A stretch of 64,000 nt of DNA from the NCBI GenBank assembly GCA_966424055.1, contig CBJLMB010000004.1:169365-233364 (forward strand), written 5' to 3'. Origin of the DNA: Deminuibacter sp966424055. Lineage in GTDB: Bacteria > Bacteroidota > Bacteroidia > Chitinophagales > Chitinophagaceae. The position numbers were made by a program, and so were the translations under genes. How positions within the stretch are numbered: position 1 is the first letter of the stretch; each line of letters starts with the position of its first letter. Of this stretch, positions 1 to 8,350 are shown in pieces. Under the pieces are notes generated by a model that ran no database searches, had not been told where the DNA came from, and was given only the letters and a program-made list of their open reading frames with translations.

Positions 1-918
1 TATCCAGCCTGTTTCCTGTATTTTATTGGGCTCATTCAGGTTAAGCAGTAGACCATTGTGTTCGATCAGTTCACCCGGCTTGTCTGCCACCATCACTACC
101 CGCCAGGGAGTACCGAAAGGCGAGATCAGGTCGGCAGGATCATGCATGGCTGTAACAATGGTCTGCTGTTTTTCCTTGCTCAGCACAAACTTTGTTCTTG
201 CATAATCTACCATCGCAGCTTCGGCCAGACAGGCGTACTGTCCACCAGGCAGCTGCAGGGTAAGTGGTCGCTCGGCCTCATCAGGCCAGTTTTGCAAGGG
301 CAGTAAGCGGTAAGGGCCCTGTGCCCATCCTGTATACCAGGCGCGGGTGCCCTGGGGCAAGGTAAAACTGGTTCGTTCAGCTTTTACCCGGTAGTAACTG
401 CCTTTGGGATGTTCGGGAAAAAAATAACGCAGTGCCATGCCTTCATTGTATGCACGCAGCTGCACCTGCATTACATAATCAGGATCATCTTTTTTTACCA
501 GCTCAATGGTGGCTGCATTGTAATGATCCCTGATCACATCCCGTTCACCACAAACAGGCCGCCAGCTGGTATCCTGCGTAAAAGTTGTTGTATTGCGCAG
601 TTCCAGGTTTTCACACCAGCGGGCATGGTGGTCTATTTTCAGGGCCATGGCTTCCTCAGACAGGTGATTATCCAATTCTATATCCAGTGATGATTCTTCC
701 ACTATGACCTTGTTTTTCCAGGTCAGTCTGAAATACATCATCCTGGCATGAGCTGTATCTTCTTTCTGGTAAAACTCAACAGAAAGGTTTTTATCCGGCG
801 ACAACAGGTGTACCTGTGTACCTGGTAGTATAACAGGCTGAGCATTCATTTGTACAGCAACAGCTATGAAATACAAAAGCAATAAAAAAGACCGTATCCG
901 GTATAAGTGCATAGTCAT
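1..918 (-). CDS. Glycoside hydrolase family 97 enzyme, N-terminal part (cut by window edge)
   Basis: Reading leftward from ATG at 916-918, the frame stays open for 306 codons and runs off the window, so only the N-terminal part is present. It starts with a signal peptide (hydrophobic run LLLLYFIAVAVQMNA) and continues as the beta-sandwich N-terminal domain of GH97: the SPDKNLSVEFYQ strand near residue 45, the EGMALRYFFP strand near 165, and the TPWRVVMVADKPGELIE and LLLNLNEPNKI segments just before the catalytic barrel. GH97 enzymes are calcium-dependent alpha-glucosidases or alpha-galactosidases of the periplasm. The catalytic barrel is outside the window, so specificity cannot be read. It lies 67 bp downstream of the GH88 gene on the same strand, with an operator-like site in the gap. 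Confidence 0.85.
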   Translation of the reverse strand, partial: MTMHLYRIRSFLLLLYFIAVAVQMNAQPVILPGTQVHLLSPDKNLSVEFYQKEDTAHARMMYFRLTWKNKVIVEESSLDIELDNHLSEEAMALKIDHHARWCENLELRNTTTFTQDTSWRPVCGERDVIRDHYNAATIELVKKDDPDYVMQVQLRAYNEGMALRYFFPEHPKGSYYRVKAERTSFTLPQGTRAWYTGWAQGPYRLLPLQNWPDEAERPLTLQLPGGQYACLAEAAMVDYARTKFVLSKEKQQTIVTAMHDPADLISPFGTPWRVVMVADKPGELIEHNGLLLNLNEPNKIQETGWI

Positions 919-938
919 CAATTTATATAGCCTGTCAG

Positions 939-950
939 GTAATAGATTAA
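939..950. promoter_or_regulatory. Degenerate LacI-type operator upstream of GH97
   Basis: The sequence GTAATAGATTAA matches 10 of 12 positions of the TTAATCGATTAA palindrome found at 5115 and 6413. It sits 20 bp upstream of the GH97 start, nearly the same offset as the perfect copy upstream of the lyase (17 bp). It may be a weaker operator for the same regulator. AT-rich sequence of this kind also arises by chance. Confidence 0.35.
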
Positions 951-985
951 ATAGGTTTTCTGGCATGAAACGATCAGACCTTCTG

Positions 986-2161
986 TTAGTGCGCCATCCG
1001 CTTCAGTTTCAGCAAAGCTTCCAGGTAATAATAATCCGCATAAATAATAGAGGCATCCACTTCTCCGCCTTTAGGTTTATGACCAGTGGAATGTAACAGG
1101 AAAGCGCTGTTGATATTACCGCTCCTGTAAGGAGCTGCAGACAGCACTGCCAGCATTTTCACCGCTTTATCATGGTATAAACCGGCTTTGTTTTTATCGG
1201 GCATCCATTGCGCCAGGTCGAGCAATGCAGCAGCAGTAATGGCTGCGGCAGAAGCATCACGGGGTGCGCCTGGTATGGCAGGGTCATTGAAATCCCAGTA
1301 AGGCACCAGGTCTTCAGGGAGATGCGCCAAATAAACATCCGCTACTTTCTGTGCAAAGTCAAGAAATGCCGTATTGTGCGTTTCCCTGTAACAAAGGGTG
1401 AAGCCATAGATGGCCCATGACTGTCCTCGTGCCCACATCGACGCATCACTGTAACCCTGGTGTGTAATGCCTTTTATTTTTTTACCGGTAACGGTATCGT
1501 ACACCACTACGTGATAGGCTGAATAATCGGGACGAAAATGGTTGTGCATGGTAGTGGTAGCATGCTGTACAGCGATATCATACAGCTTTCTGCCACCGCC
1601 ATTTTTCGCTGCCCAGAACAGCAGTTCAAGGTTCATCATGTTATCGATAATGGTATTGTGTGGCCAGCCTTTTTCTTTTGCCATGCCCGGCCAGGAAAGA
1701 ATAGTGCCTACCTTGGGATTAAACAAGGTGGCAAGTGTATCTGCCCCTGCCAGCAGGATGTTTTTATAAGCGCTGTTGCCTGTTAAACGGTAGCCGTTTC
1801 CAAAACTGCAGTATAGCATAAAGCCCAGGTCATGATGTGCTGCACTACGGTAGGCCAGCGGTGTAAGCGAGCGGGTAAAACTATCGGCCCTCGCTTCCCA
1901 TGTTTTGTCTTTGGTGTACTCATAAATATACCATAAAATACCAGGCCAGAAACCACTGGTCCAGTCTTCAACAGGCATGCGTTCCCAACGTGTTTGGCCG
2001 GCGGCAATGCTTCTGGGCATCTGCCTGTAGTCATCCATGGCTGCGACAGTGCTGGCAGCCTGCTTTACACAATAATCCAGGCTTTGATCGGTATCGAAGC
2101 CCCGGCCGTTCCCTGTTAACAGCAGCAGCGCAGTGAGCAATGCGATAATAGGTTTCATCAT
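986..2161 (-). CDS. GH88 unsaturated glucuronyl hydrolase
   Basis: A 391-residue secreted enzyme with a short signal peptide (PIIALLTALLLLTGNG). It carries GH88 hallmarks: the WTSGFWPGILWY motif near residue 67, a conserved HDLGF aspartate (D111), the DNMMNLELLFWAA motif with the presumed catalytic acid D173, and the ASMWARGQSWAIYGF segment. These enzymes remove the unsaturated uronic acid that polysaccharide lyases leave at the non-reducing end of oligosaccharides, by hydration of the enol ether. The gene begins 26 bp after the lyase gene on the same strand, so the two are almost certainly co-transcribed and act in sequence. The product could equally act on chondroitin, heparin or other uronic-acid oligomers; substrate is not readable. 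Confidence 0.9.
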   Translation of the reverse strand: MMKPIIALLTALLLLTGNGRGFDTDQSLDYCVKQAASTVAAMDDYRQMPRSIAAGQTRWERMPVEDWTSGFWPGILWYIYEYTKDKTWEARADSFTRSLTPLAYRSAAHHDLGFMLYCSFGNGYRLTGNSAYKNILLAGADTLATLFNPKVGTILSWPGMAKEKGWPHNTIIDNMMNLELLFWAAKNGGGRKLYDIAVQHATTTMHNHFRPDYSAYHVVVYDTVTGKKIKGITHQGYSDASMWARGQSWAIYGFTLCYRETHNTAFLDFAQKVADVYLAHLPEDLVPYWDFNDPAIPGAPRDASAAAITAAALLDLAQWMPDKNKAGLYHDKAVKMLAVLSAAPYRSGNINSAFLLHSTGHKPKGGEVDASIIYADYYYLEALLKLKRMAH

Positions 2162-2187
2162 GCGTTGTATTTTTCTCTGATCAGGGT

Positions 2188-5097
2188 TTATTGAAAGATC
2201 ATTTTTGTATAAGGCAATGCAGGCAGCATAAATTGCATCACTATTGCATTGTTTATTCTTGCTTTTTTACCGCTGATGCGGATCGCCTGCCCGGCTGTTT
2301 TCAGCAGCAGTTTGCTTTTTCCCTGTATTGCAGCAATGGGTAGCGACAGGCGGATTGGCTTTTCTGCATGCACAAACCATCCATTGCCGGCATGGACAAT
2401 GCCTGCAGCCGTAACCCCTTTCAGCGCGGCGATACAATACCCGCCTTTTGAGAGCCTGCTACCGTTTCCTAAAAACAGGTAGTGTACACCAGTTGTGTCT
2501 TCACTGATCACGGCATAAGTACCGGAAAATTGTTTGTCGCGGTAACGGATCGTTTGCAGGGAATTGGGTGTTGCAAAAATGTATTCAGTACTGCCTGTTT
2601 TATTTTGCACGGCAATACCGGTGAAATTATTAACGGCAGCATCATCCGGGTTGAAGTAGTGCACCGCTTTCACTGAAGCGGATGCCTCAACGGATGGTTC
2701 ATATACAGCCACAAACGGGTGCGACCAGGCTTCTCCTGTTTGCCTGCTCACCAGGGTGAGCAGGGGAAGTGATGCAATGCTATCGGGGATCATACTATTG
2801 CGGAAAGCTTTAGAAGGCGGCGCTTTTACACTGAATATTTCCCTCCCGGCTTCGCCTTTCATCCATACATGCATCTGCACTTCTTTCCTGCCTGGTATAG
2901 CCAGGTGATAGGTTGCTTTTATATCACGGGCAGTTTGTACAGATTGTTTGTTCCACAGGTAATCATAGCCAAACTGGTCACCATCGGCAAAGCTCAGTTG
3001 TGTAGTTGGCTGCAGCTGCAGGGGATGATCGTCTGGATCTGTCAGCACCAGTTGCTGGCCGAGGTTATGATAAAAATAATCGTGTCTTTTATCCCGTTGG
3101 TCTTTCCTGGCAGAGCGGAAAATATCTACATAATAACCGGAAGAATCACTGGTGCGGATAATACCGGTAAGCCGGTTCTGCCCGGCATTGGTTTCCGGCT
3201 CCAGAAAATACAGGTCGGCAAAATTTACCAGCGGAAAAATATTTTTATCTGCCGATGGTAATGGATAACAGCTTTTCACAGCATAGCCATGGTTGCTTTT
3301 CATTACCGGGTAGGCAGAGATGCCATCCACCACAACCGTATTGTGTGCCGGGAACTGTGCATAGTACTCTGCATAGTCAGGCTGAAAATAAGAAGTGCCT
3401 ATACCGCCATCCGGTGCCAGCACAATGCCTTTACCATATAATTCAATGGAGATACCATTGGCATGTGCATGATTACCCAGCGAGCCGGATTGGGTAACCA
3501 TGAGACCATTGGCATAATCCAGTCCATTGCGCTGTACCAAAAAACTTACATTGGGTGCATAGAAAGAAGCGCTCATAAAATCAGCAGGGTTGCCTGCAGG
3601 GAGCGCCGGTGATAACCGGAAAGAAGAGCGGTTAAGCAATGCAGCTATACCGCTGCCGGTGCTGCTATGCGTGCTGCCCGGTGTTACACCTTCTGCCACT
3701 GCGCTTGCAGCATTCAGGGAATCGACCATTTTCAGCATGGCGGTAAACAATGCCTCCTGGCCGGGTTTATGGTTCTTTTGTGCATTTTCCACCGCCTGCC
3801 TGATCGCGGTAGTAGCAAGCGGTGTGTAATGCGTATCACCGAACCCGGCAATATATCCATTCGGGAACATATACTGTGCTGTACCCAGAACAGCTTTCTG
3901 CAATACAGGCAACTGTTTGAACAGATCAATATGCAGTATCCGGTCGAACATACTTACAAAGCTCATGAAATCGTTCACCACATTCATGGAATAGCCGGGG
4001 CATTCGGCCCATATGCCGGTATGGGCATCATAGCCATATTGCACCAGGCGTCGCAGCGACCATTGCCGGGTCATGTTCCTGTTGAGGATAAAATCAAGGT
4101 AATAATGCATTCCCTTGCCATCACTGTAATCTGCATCGTTCTGCAGCAGCAATGCAATGGTCATTACAAAACGGGCTTCGATCAGGTCCCAGTTGTTAAA
4201 GGGCACGCCGTTCTTCAATATCAGGTCAGCCCATTTTTTTAAACAGGCATCATACAGCGGTATTTGTGCAGCAGCCTTTGTTTTGATATAGTTGTACAAG
4301 AAATCATAACAACCCGCCAGTTCATTGAGAATATCTTCATGGATCACCTCAAAAGAAGAGAGGCCTACCAGGGTCTGGTTATGACTATGGTTCAGGTCAT
4401 ACGGTTCTTTGCGGTAATACATGCCGTTCATATATGTATTGAACAGGTCAAATGCAAAGCGTGCATATTTTTCTTCACCAGAGATCCAGTACACAAAAGC
4501 AGCTGTTTGCGCCATGTTCATGAGCTGCCGGTTGATGGCTTCCACTACCCTGCCTGTTCTGGCCTGGGGTGCCCATTCCAGTGGTTTACCCGGCAGCGAG
4601 GTATTCACATACAAGAGGCCACGGGGGTCATCCATGCAGGGTTGTATATCTTCTATTTCCGGGGCTGCATATACGCTTACAGCATCCCTTGTTCCGGTAA
4701 ACCGTACGGTGGGCACAGGTGCATATCCTTCAGCATGATCATACACACCGCCTTTGATGAACACATCCGTGGCATGTGTTTTCCAATACATCTGCAACCT
4801 CGATACGATCCAGGCAGTATCGGTCTGATGGCGGGTTACATAAGGATCAACAGACTGCTTCAATTGCTGGTAGCTATCTTTTGCCCAGCTTTCTTCCTGC
4901 ACCAGCCGCTGCAGGTTTGCTTTATCATTGCTGCCGCCCGGCAAACGCGGGTGCGCTATATGAAATACTGCAGGAACCTCTATATCCTGCGCGGAGAGGC
5001 TGCAGTGCAGCACCAATGCTGTCCATACCAGCAGCAGGTAATACCAGTGTTTTGTTTTCCTGTTGCAAGTAGTGGTAAGATAAAGCGGCCCGTTCAT
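2188..5097 (-). CDS. Secreted heparinase II/III-type polysaccharide lyase
   Basis: A 969-residue secreted protein. A signal peptide (LLLVWTALVLHCSLSA) is followed by an alpha-helical toroid domain (about residues 60-430; NHSHNQTLVGLSSFEVIHE, NNWDLIEARF and AECPGYSMNVV segments). Then comes a beta-sandwich heparinase II/III-like domain whose signature is NHAHANGISIELYGKG with the following HNTVVVDG. Such lyases cleave uronic-acid-containing polysaccharides by beta-elimination, giving the unsaturated ends that the adjacent GH88 removes. The exact PL family (PL12, 15, 17, 21 and others share this architecture) cannot be assigned by eye. The start gives a 16-residue n-region before the hydrophobic core. 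A perfect palindromic operator lies 17 bp upstream of the start, between this gene and the LacI gene. Confidence 0.85.
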   Translation of the reverse strand: MNGPLYLTTTCNRKTKHWYYLLLVWTALVLHCSLSAQDIEVPAVFHIAHPRLPGGSNDKANLQRLVQEESWAKDSYQQLKQSVDPYVTRHQTDTAWIVSRLQMYWKTHATDVFIKGGVYDHAEGYAPVPTVRFTGTRDAVSVYAAPEIEDIQPCMDDPRGLLYVNTSLPGKPLEWAPQARTGRVVEAINRQLMNMAQTAAFVYWISGEEKYARFAFDLFNTYMNGMYYRKEPYDLNHSHNQTLVGLSSFEVIHEDILNELAGCYDFLYNYIKTKAAAQIPLYDACLKKWADLILKNGVPFNNWDLIEARFVMTIALLLQNDADYSDGKGMHYYLDFILNRNMTRQWSLRRLVQYGYDAHTGIWAECPGYSMNVVNDFMSFVSMFDRILHIDLFKQLPVLQKAVLGTAQYMFPNGYIAGFGDTHYTPLATTAIRQAVENAQKNHKPGQEALFTAMLKMVDSLNAASAVAEGVTPGSTHSSTGSGIAALLNRSSFRLSPALPAGNPADFMSASFYAPNVSFLVQRNGLDYANGLMVTQSGSLGNHAHANGISIELYGKGIVLAPDGGIGTSYFQPDYAEYYAQFPAHNTVVVDGISAYPVMKSNHGYAVKSCYPLPSADKNIFPLVNFADLYFLEPETNAGQNRLTGIIRTSDSSGYYVDIFRSARKDQRDKRHDYFYHNLGQQLVLTDPDDHPLQLQPTTQLSFADGDQFGYDYLWNKQSVQTARDIKATYHLAIPGRKEVQMHVWMKGEAGREIFSVKAPPSKAFRNSMIPDSIASLPLLTLVSRQTGEAWSHPFVAVYEPSVEASASVKAVHYFNPDDAAVNNFTGIAVQNKTGSTEYIFATPNSLQTIRYRDKQFSGTYAVISEDTTGVHYLFLGNGSRLSKGGYCIAALKGVTAAGIVHAGNGWFVHAEKPIRLSLPIAAIQGKSKLLLKTAGQAIRISGKKARINNAIVMQFMLPALPYTKMIFQ

Positions 5098-5114
5098 ATC
5101 CGGTGATGTATGAT

Positions 5115-5130
5115 TTAATCGATTAAGTTA
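5115..5130. promoter_or_regulatory. Palindromic LacI-family operator before the lyase gene
   Basis: The 12-bp perfect palindrome TTAATCGATTAA (5115-5126) plus GTTA is identical over 16 bases to 6413-6428 in the divergent LacI intergenic region. It lies in the 47-bp gap between the regulator stop and the lyase start. LacI-family operators are typically AT-rich palindromes with a central CG, as here. It probably controls the lyase-GH88(-GH97) transcript. Confidence 0.65.
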
Positions 5131-5144
5131 AACCTGTTAAAAAA

Positions 5145-6215
5145 TTATTTACGCAGGGCACGCTGGTTCACCGTATGCCCCGGCGTCAACCCGTTTTTTC
5201 TTTTTGCTGCCACCGACGATTCGCGTACCACGAGCTCTGCCGGGAGAACAATCGTTTCTTTCTCGGCGATTTTCTCTTTGTCAGTCAAACAGCTCATCAG
5301 CTGGCGGATAACCTGTTCGGATATAGCGTGCACAGGCTGCGATACTGCGGTAATGGATGGAGAGAACAGGGAAAAATGCGTATTGTCATCAAATGCAATC
5401 ACGGCAATATCATCAGGGATACGCAGCTTAAGCGCATAAATAGCTTCCAGTCCGCTGATAGCTAAATAGTTTGTGGCAAACAGCACCGCATCCGGCAGGT
5501 TACTTTCCAGGAAATGACAGATCTCCGTTACCTCTTCCTTACCCCGCCCAAAGGGCAGTTGACTGATATGGGTTTTTAAGCCATACTCGCCTACCGCTTT
5601 TATATAACCGTTCAAACGGTCGTTCATCTGTGTTTGTGCAGATTGTAGGGTAATAAAACCAATATTGCGGCACCCGTTTTGTAAAAAATGCCGGGTGGCC
5701 TGGTAGGTTCCATTGAAATTATCCACGATCACATTGTGTGTAGGCAGGTTGGTAAAATACCTATCGAACAGCACTACCGGGAAATTATCGTTCTGCAACT
5801 GCTCTATATCTTTTTCTATACCTGGTGGCGGGGCAATAATATACCCATCTACCTGTGCATCGCGAAAAGCACCAATGAGCTTTCGCGCAATCGCCTCATC
5901 ATTTTCTGTGCTGGCATAAAAAATTTTATAGTCCAGCTGATAGGCAATACGCTCAACCCCTCTTGCAATGCTGGCAAAAAAAGGATCAGCAATGCCTTCT
6001 ACCAGCATACCAATGATCTTGCTTTTGCCGGTACGCAAACTTTTGGCCACCATATTGGGGCGGTAACCTATTTTTTTAGCATGGTTCAGCACTTTTTTTT
6101 CCACTGCACTGCTGATGCCTTTCTCTGCCGCCTTCCCGTTCAGTACAAATGAAACAGTAGCTGAAGAAACATTCAGCTGCTTTGCGATATCATGAATAGA
6201 CAATTTTTTGTTCAC
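5145..6215 (-). CDS. LacI-family transcriptional regulator (PUL-linked)
   Basis: A 356-residue LacI/GalR protein. The N-terminal helix-turn-helix and hinge (SIHDIAKQLNVSSATVSFVL, YRPNMVAKSLRTGKS) occupy residues 5-65. The rest is a periplasmic-binding-protein-like sensor domain (GMLVEGIADPFFASIARGVE; VDGYIIAPPP; DAVLFATNYLAISGLEAI; DIAVIAFDD). It is encoded directly upstream of the lyase gene on the same strand, 47 bp away. It is therefore the best candidate regulator of that operon through the TTAATCGATTAA site, probably releasing DNA when it binds a sugar. The divergent neighbour is a second LacI protein, so which of the two binds the site is an inference. Confidence 0.9.
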   Translation of the reverse strand: MNKKLSIHDIAKQLNVSSATVSFVLNGKAAEKGISSAVEKKVLNHAKKIGYRPNMVAKSLRTGKSKIIGMLVEGIADPFFASIARGVERIAYQLDYKIFYASTENDEAIARKLIGAFRDAQVDGYIIAPPPGIEKDIEQLQNDNFPVVLFDRYFTNLPTHNVIVDNFNGTYQATRHFLQNGCRNIGFITLQSAQTQMNDRLNGYIKAVGEYGLKTHISQLPFGRGKEEVTEICHFLESNLPDAVLFATNYLAISGLEAIYALKLRIPDDIAVIAFDDNTHFSLFSPSITAVSQPVHAISEQVIRQLMSCLTDKEKIAEKETIVLPAELVVRESSVAAKRKNGLTPGHTVNQRALRK

Positions 6216-6412
6216 AGGCGGTTGTTTAACAGGCAGGCAGCAGCTGTAACAGCTCTGGGGCCGGTACCACTAAATGGTTTTTGTAATGTACAAATGACAA
6301 ATAAAAAAATGGAACCCGGTTAAAATACATATCCTTAGTAGGAAGAACCCGGTATAAACAGTTTGTTTTCATGTAACAGCAAGCATTTCTGTGTGTTATA
6401 TATCAAAACCTC

Positions 6413-6428
6413 TTAATCGATTAAGTTA
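6413..6428. promoter_or_regulatory. Shared LacI-family operator between divergent regulators
   Basis: TTAATCGATTAAGTTA is identical to the site at 5115-5130. With the preceding C the palindrome extends to 14 bp (CTTAATCGATTAAG, 6412-6425). It lies about 197 bp upstream of the leftward lacI gene and about 133 bp upstream of the rightward one, inside a 346-bp intergenic region that holds no other gene. Position and identity argue for autoregulation or cross-regulation by one of the two LacI proteins. Confidence 0.65.
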
Positions 6429-6561
6429 TTTTGACTATTATTCGTCAAATAAACACTTTTTACATTAATTTAGGCTAAAAGGAACTTGAATTATTCAGGC
6501 AAACGTGTGCGAAACACCCATCTGAAAAGTTTGCCACTAAACAGTATTTCTTCACCAAACG

Positions 6562-7641
6562 ATGCCTGCTATGAAAAGTATAACCCTAAAGGATATTGCC
6601 AAAGCGCTGAACCTATCCCATTCCACTGTTTCCAGGGCTTTAAAAGGCAGCTACCAGATCAGTGCCGCAACACGTGATAAAGTAGTGTCCTATGCAACAG
6701 CACACCATTACCGCCCCAACCTGATGGCGCAAAGCCTTAAAAGCAACAAGAGCAGGTGTATCGGCGTAGTACTGTGTTCTATCCCCAACAGCTTTTTCTC
6801 AGAGCTGATCAGCGGTATTGAATTTGTGGCGCAGCAAAAAGATTATTTTGTGATCATTACGCAGAACCATGAATCTTATGAAAATGAAGTAAAGAACCTG
6901 CAAAACCTTACATGGCGTTCAGTAGACGGGTTACTGATATCGGTTTCCTGCGAAACCACCCGCTTTGATCATTTTGAAGCTGCACACGGTAATGGTATGC
7001 CCATCGTTTTTTTCGACAGGGTAACCGATGCTATTTCCACGCACCAGGTGGTTGCAGATAATATGGGCGGTGCTTATGAAGCCACACAACACCTGTTACA
7101 CAATGGCAGCAAAAGAATTGCTACCATCACCAGCTCACCGCATATTTCCATCACAAAAGAAAGATTACTGGGTTACCAGCAGGCGCTCGAAGCCAATGCT
7201 ATTGTTCCTGACCCTGACTATATCGCTTATTGCATGCACGGTGGTATGCTGGAAGAAGAAGTCATCGATGCTATTAACCGGCTGATGCAACTGCCACAGC
7301 CTCCCGATGCGCTGTTTGCCGCTTCTGACCGGCTAACCCATAGTGTTTTTTCTATTTTGAAAAAAATGGGCTACAATATCCCGGGCGATATCGCCATGGC
7401 AGGATTTAGTAATTTTCATTTTTCACACCTGTACAATCCCTCGCTGACAACAGTAAAACAGCCCGCTTTTGAAATGGGTAAAACCGCAGCCGAACTGCTT
7501 ATTGAACTGATTGAAAGCAAAAGATCCATTACGCATTTCCAGAAAAAAATACTTCCTACCCAATTACAGGCAGCCAGTTCTTCTATTAAGCCATACACCC
7601 ACAGGGTCAATGAAAGCATCGAAATGCATTTTTCCGGTTAA
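6562..7641 (+). CDS. LacI-family transcriptional regulator (divergent)
   Basis: A 359-residue LacI/GalR protein with a helix-turn-helix (TLKDIAKALNLSHSTVSRAL, residues 8-27) and hinge (YRPNLMAQSLKSNKS). The sensor domain includes GVVLCSIPNSFFSELISGIEF, VDGLLISVS, DALFAASDRLTHSVFSIL and DIAMAGFSNF. A second ATG nine bases downstream (MKSITL) is equally plausible. It is divergent from the other LacI gene and shares the operator-bearing intergenic region. Its sensor domain differs clearly from its neighbour, so it probably senses a different ligand; the controlled genes are unknown. No further gene follows for 320 bp, so it is a single-gene transcript. Confidence 0.9.
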   Translation: MPAMKSITLKDIAKALNLSHSTVSRALKGSYQISAATRDKVVSYATAHHYRPNLMAQSLKSNKSRCIGVVLCSIPNSFFSELISGIEFVAQQKDYFVIITQNHESYENEVKNLQNLTWRSVDGLLISVSCETTRFDHFEAAHGNGMPIVFFDRVTDAISTHQVVADNMGGAYEATQHLLHNGSKRIATITSSPHISITKERLLGYQQALEANAIVPDPDYIAYCMHGGMLEEEVIDAINRLMQLPQPPDALFAASDRLTHSVFSILKKMGYNIPGDIAMAGFSNFHFSHLYNPSLTTVKQPAFEMGKTAAELLIELIESKRSITHFQKKILPTQLQAASSSIKPYTHRVNESIEMHFSG

Positions 7642-7961
7642 TGCATCCATCGCCCTGTTTCAAAAAATAAAATACTGGTGAACAGGCAGGCAATACGCTA
7701 TGCCTGGAAATAGTGTTATTGTAAGCCGGCCGGTACAAACCTGGGCGGGCCAGGACCGGGCTATGTAAAAGTAAGAACCTAAAAACAGGTTCACTGGCCA
7801 AAGCAGCTAAGCCTGGCCATGGTATTAATCATTCAATGCTTGCCTGCTACTGGTGATGACTATAGGCATATTGGTATGATCACTTTCCACAACAGCCTTA
7901 ATTTGCCGGGAAAATGGTGAGGATGGCGTTTTTCTATCATCAGCTGATCCGGTGGAGGATA
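7642..7961. other. Intergenic stretch, nothing recognised
   Basis: A 320-bp gap between the convergent LacI gene (plus strand) and the RRM gene (minus strand). I see no convincing ORF, RNA gene, strong hairpin with a T-run or repeat in it. Confidence 0.5.
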
Positions 7962-8219
7962 TTACCCGGCCTTGGGGCCGCGGTCTTTAACTTCCTTAAT
8001 GTTCAGCTGGTTCTTGTCCAACACCTTTCCCTGGAGTGAAGCCATGGCTTTTTTTGCCTCTTCATCCCTCTTCATTTCAACGATGCCCCTTCCCCGGCTC
8101 AGGCCGGTGAGCGGATCGATCAGTATTTTAGAATAATCTACCCATCCAAAAGGATTGAACAAACGCTGAAGGTCAAACTTGTCAAAATGTTTCGGAAGCC
8201 CGGATATCGTCATTCGCAT
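7962..8219 (-). CDS. Small RRM-domain RNA-binding protein
   Basis: An 85-residue protein that is essentially one RNA-recognition motif: an RNP2-like strand (MTISGLP) at the N terminus, an RNP1-like strand GRGIVEM around residue 44, then a basic tail ending KEVKDRGPKAG. Small single-RRM proteins are common in Bacteroidota and cyanobacteria and are thought to bind RNA; no target can be inferred. The open frame continues upstream through the tRNA-Cys gene, so the start is placed at ATG 8219 (or 8213, two codons in). A TATATTTG promoter box ends only four bases before this ATG. The gene follows tRNA-Cys and its terminator. Confidence 0.8.
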   Translation of the reverse strand: MRMTISGLPKHFDKFDLQRLFNPFGWVDYSKILIDPLTGLSRGRGIVEMKRDEEAKKAMASLQGKVLDKNQLNIKEVKDRGPKAG

Positions 8220-8223
8220 AAAA

Positions 8224-8231
8224 CAAATATA
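8224..8231 (-). promoter_or_regulatory. TATATTTG promoter box for the RRM gene
   Basis: On the minus strand the sequence reads TATATTTG, matching the Bacteroidota -7 consensus TAnnTTTG, four bases before the ATG. It lies just past the tRNA terminator, giving the RRM gene its own promoter and probably a leaderless or near-leaderless mRNA. Confidence 0.5.
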
Positions 8232-8235
8232 TAAT

Positions 8236-8258
8236 AAAAAACCGCCCAAAGGCGGTTT
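8236..8258 (-). terminator. Rho-independent terminator of tRNA-Cys
   Basis: An 8-bp stem (AAACCGCC/GGCGGTTT) with a four-base loop; read leftward it is followed by a run of T (complement of A at 8236-8241). It is 21 bp past the tRNA-Cys 3' end, in the correct orientation. Confidence 0.75.
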
Positions 8259-8279
8259 ATGTAATACACTCTTTCTGTG

Positions 8280-8350
8280 AGGTCCCGAGCGGATTCGAAC
8301 CGCTGTAGAAGCTTTTGCAGAGCTCTGCCTAGCCACTCGGCCACAGGACC
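8280..8350 (-). tRNA. tRNA-Cys (anticodon GCA)
   Basis: Reading leftward, the 71 bases fold as a full cloverleaf. The acceptor stem is GGTCCTG/CGGGACC (one G-U pair), the D stem GCC/GGC, and the anticodon stem GAGCT/AGCTT with loop CTGCAAA, so the anticodon is GCA. The T stem is AGCGG/CCGCT with loop TTCGAAT. The discriminator base is U, as expected for tRNA-Cys. CCA is not encoded. A terminator follows. Confidence 0.95.

Noticed and set aside
4264..5106. 280-codon plus-strand frame opposite the lyase gene
   Set aside because: Antisense shadow of the lyase N terminus; no recognisable protein features.
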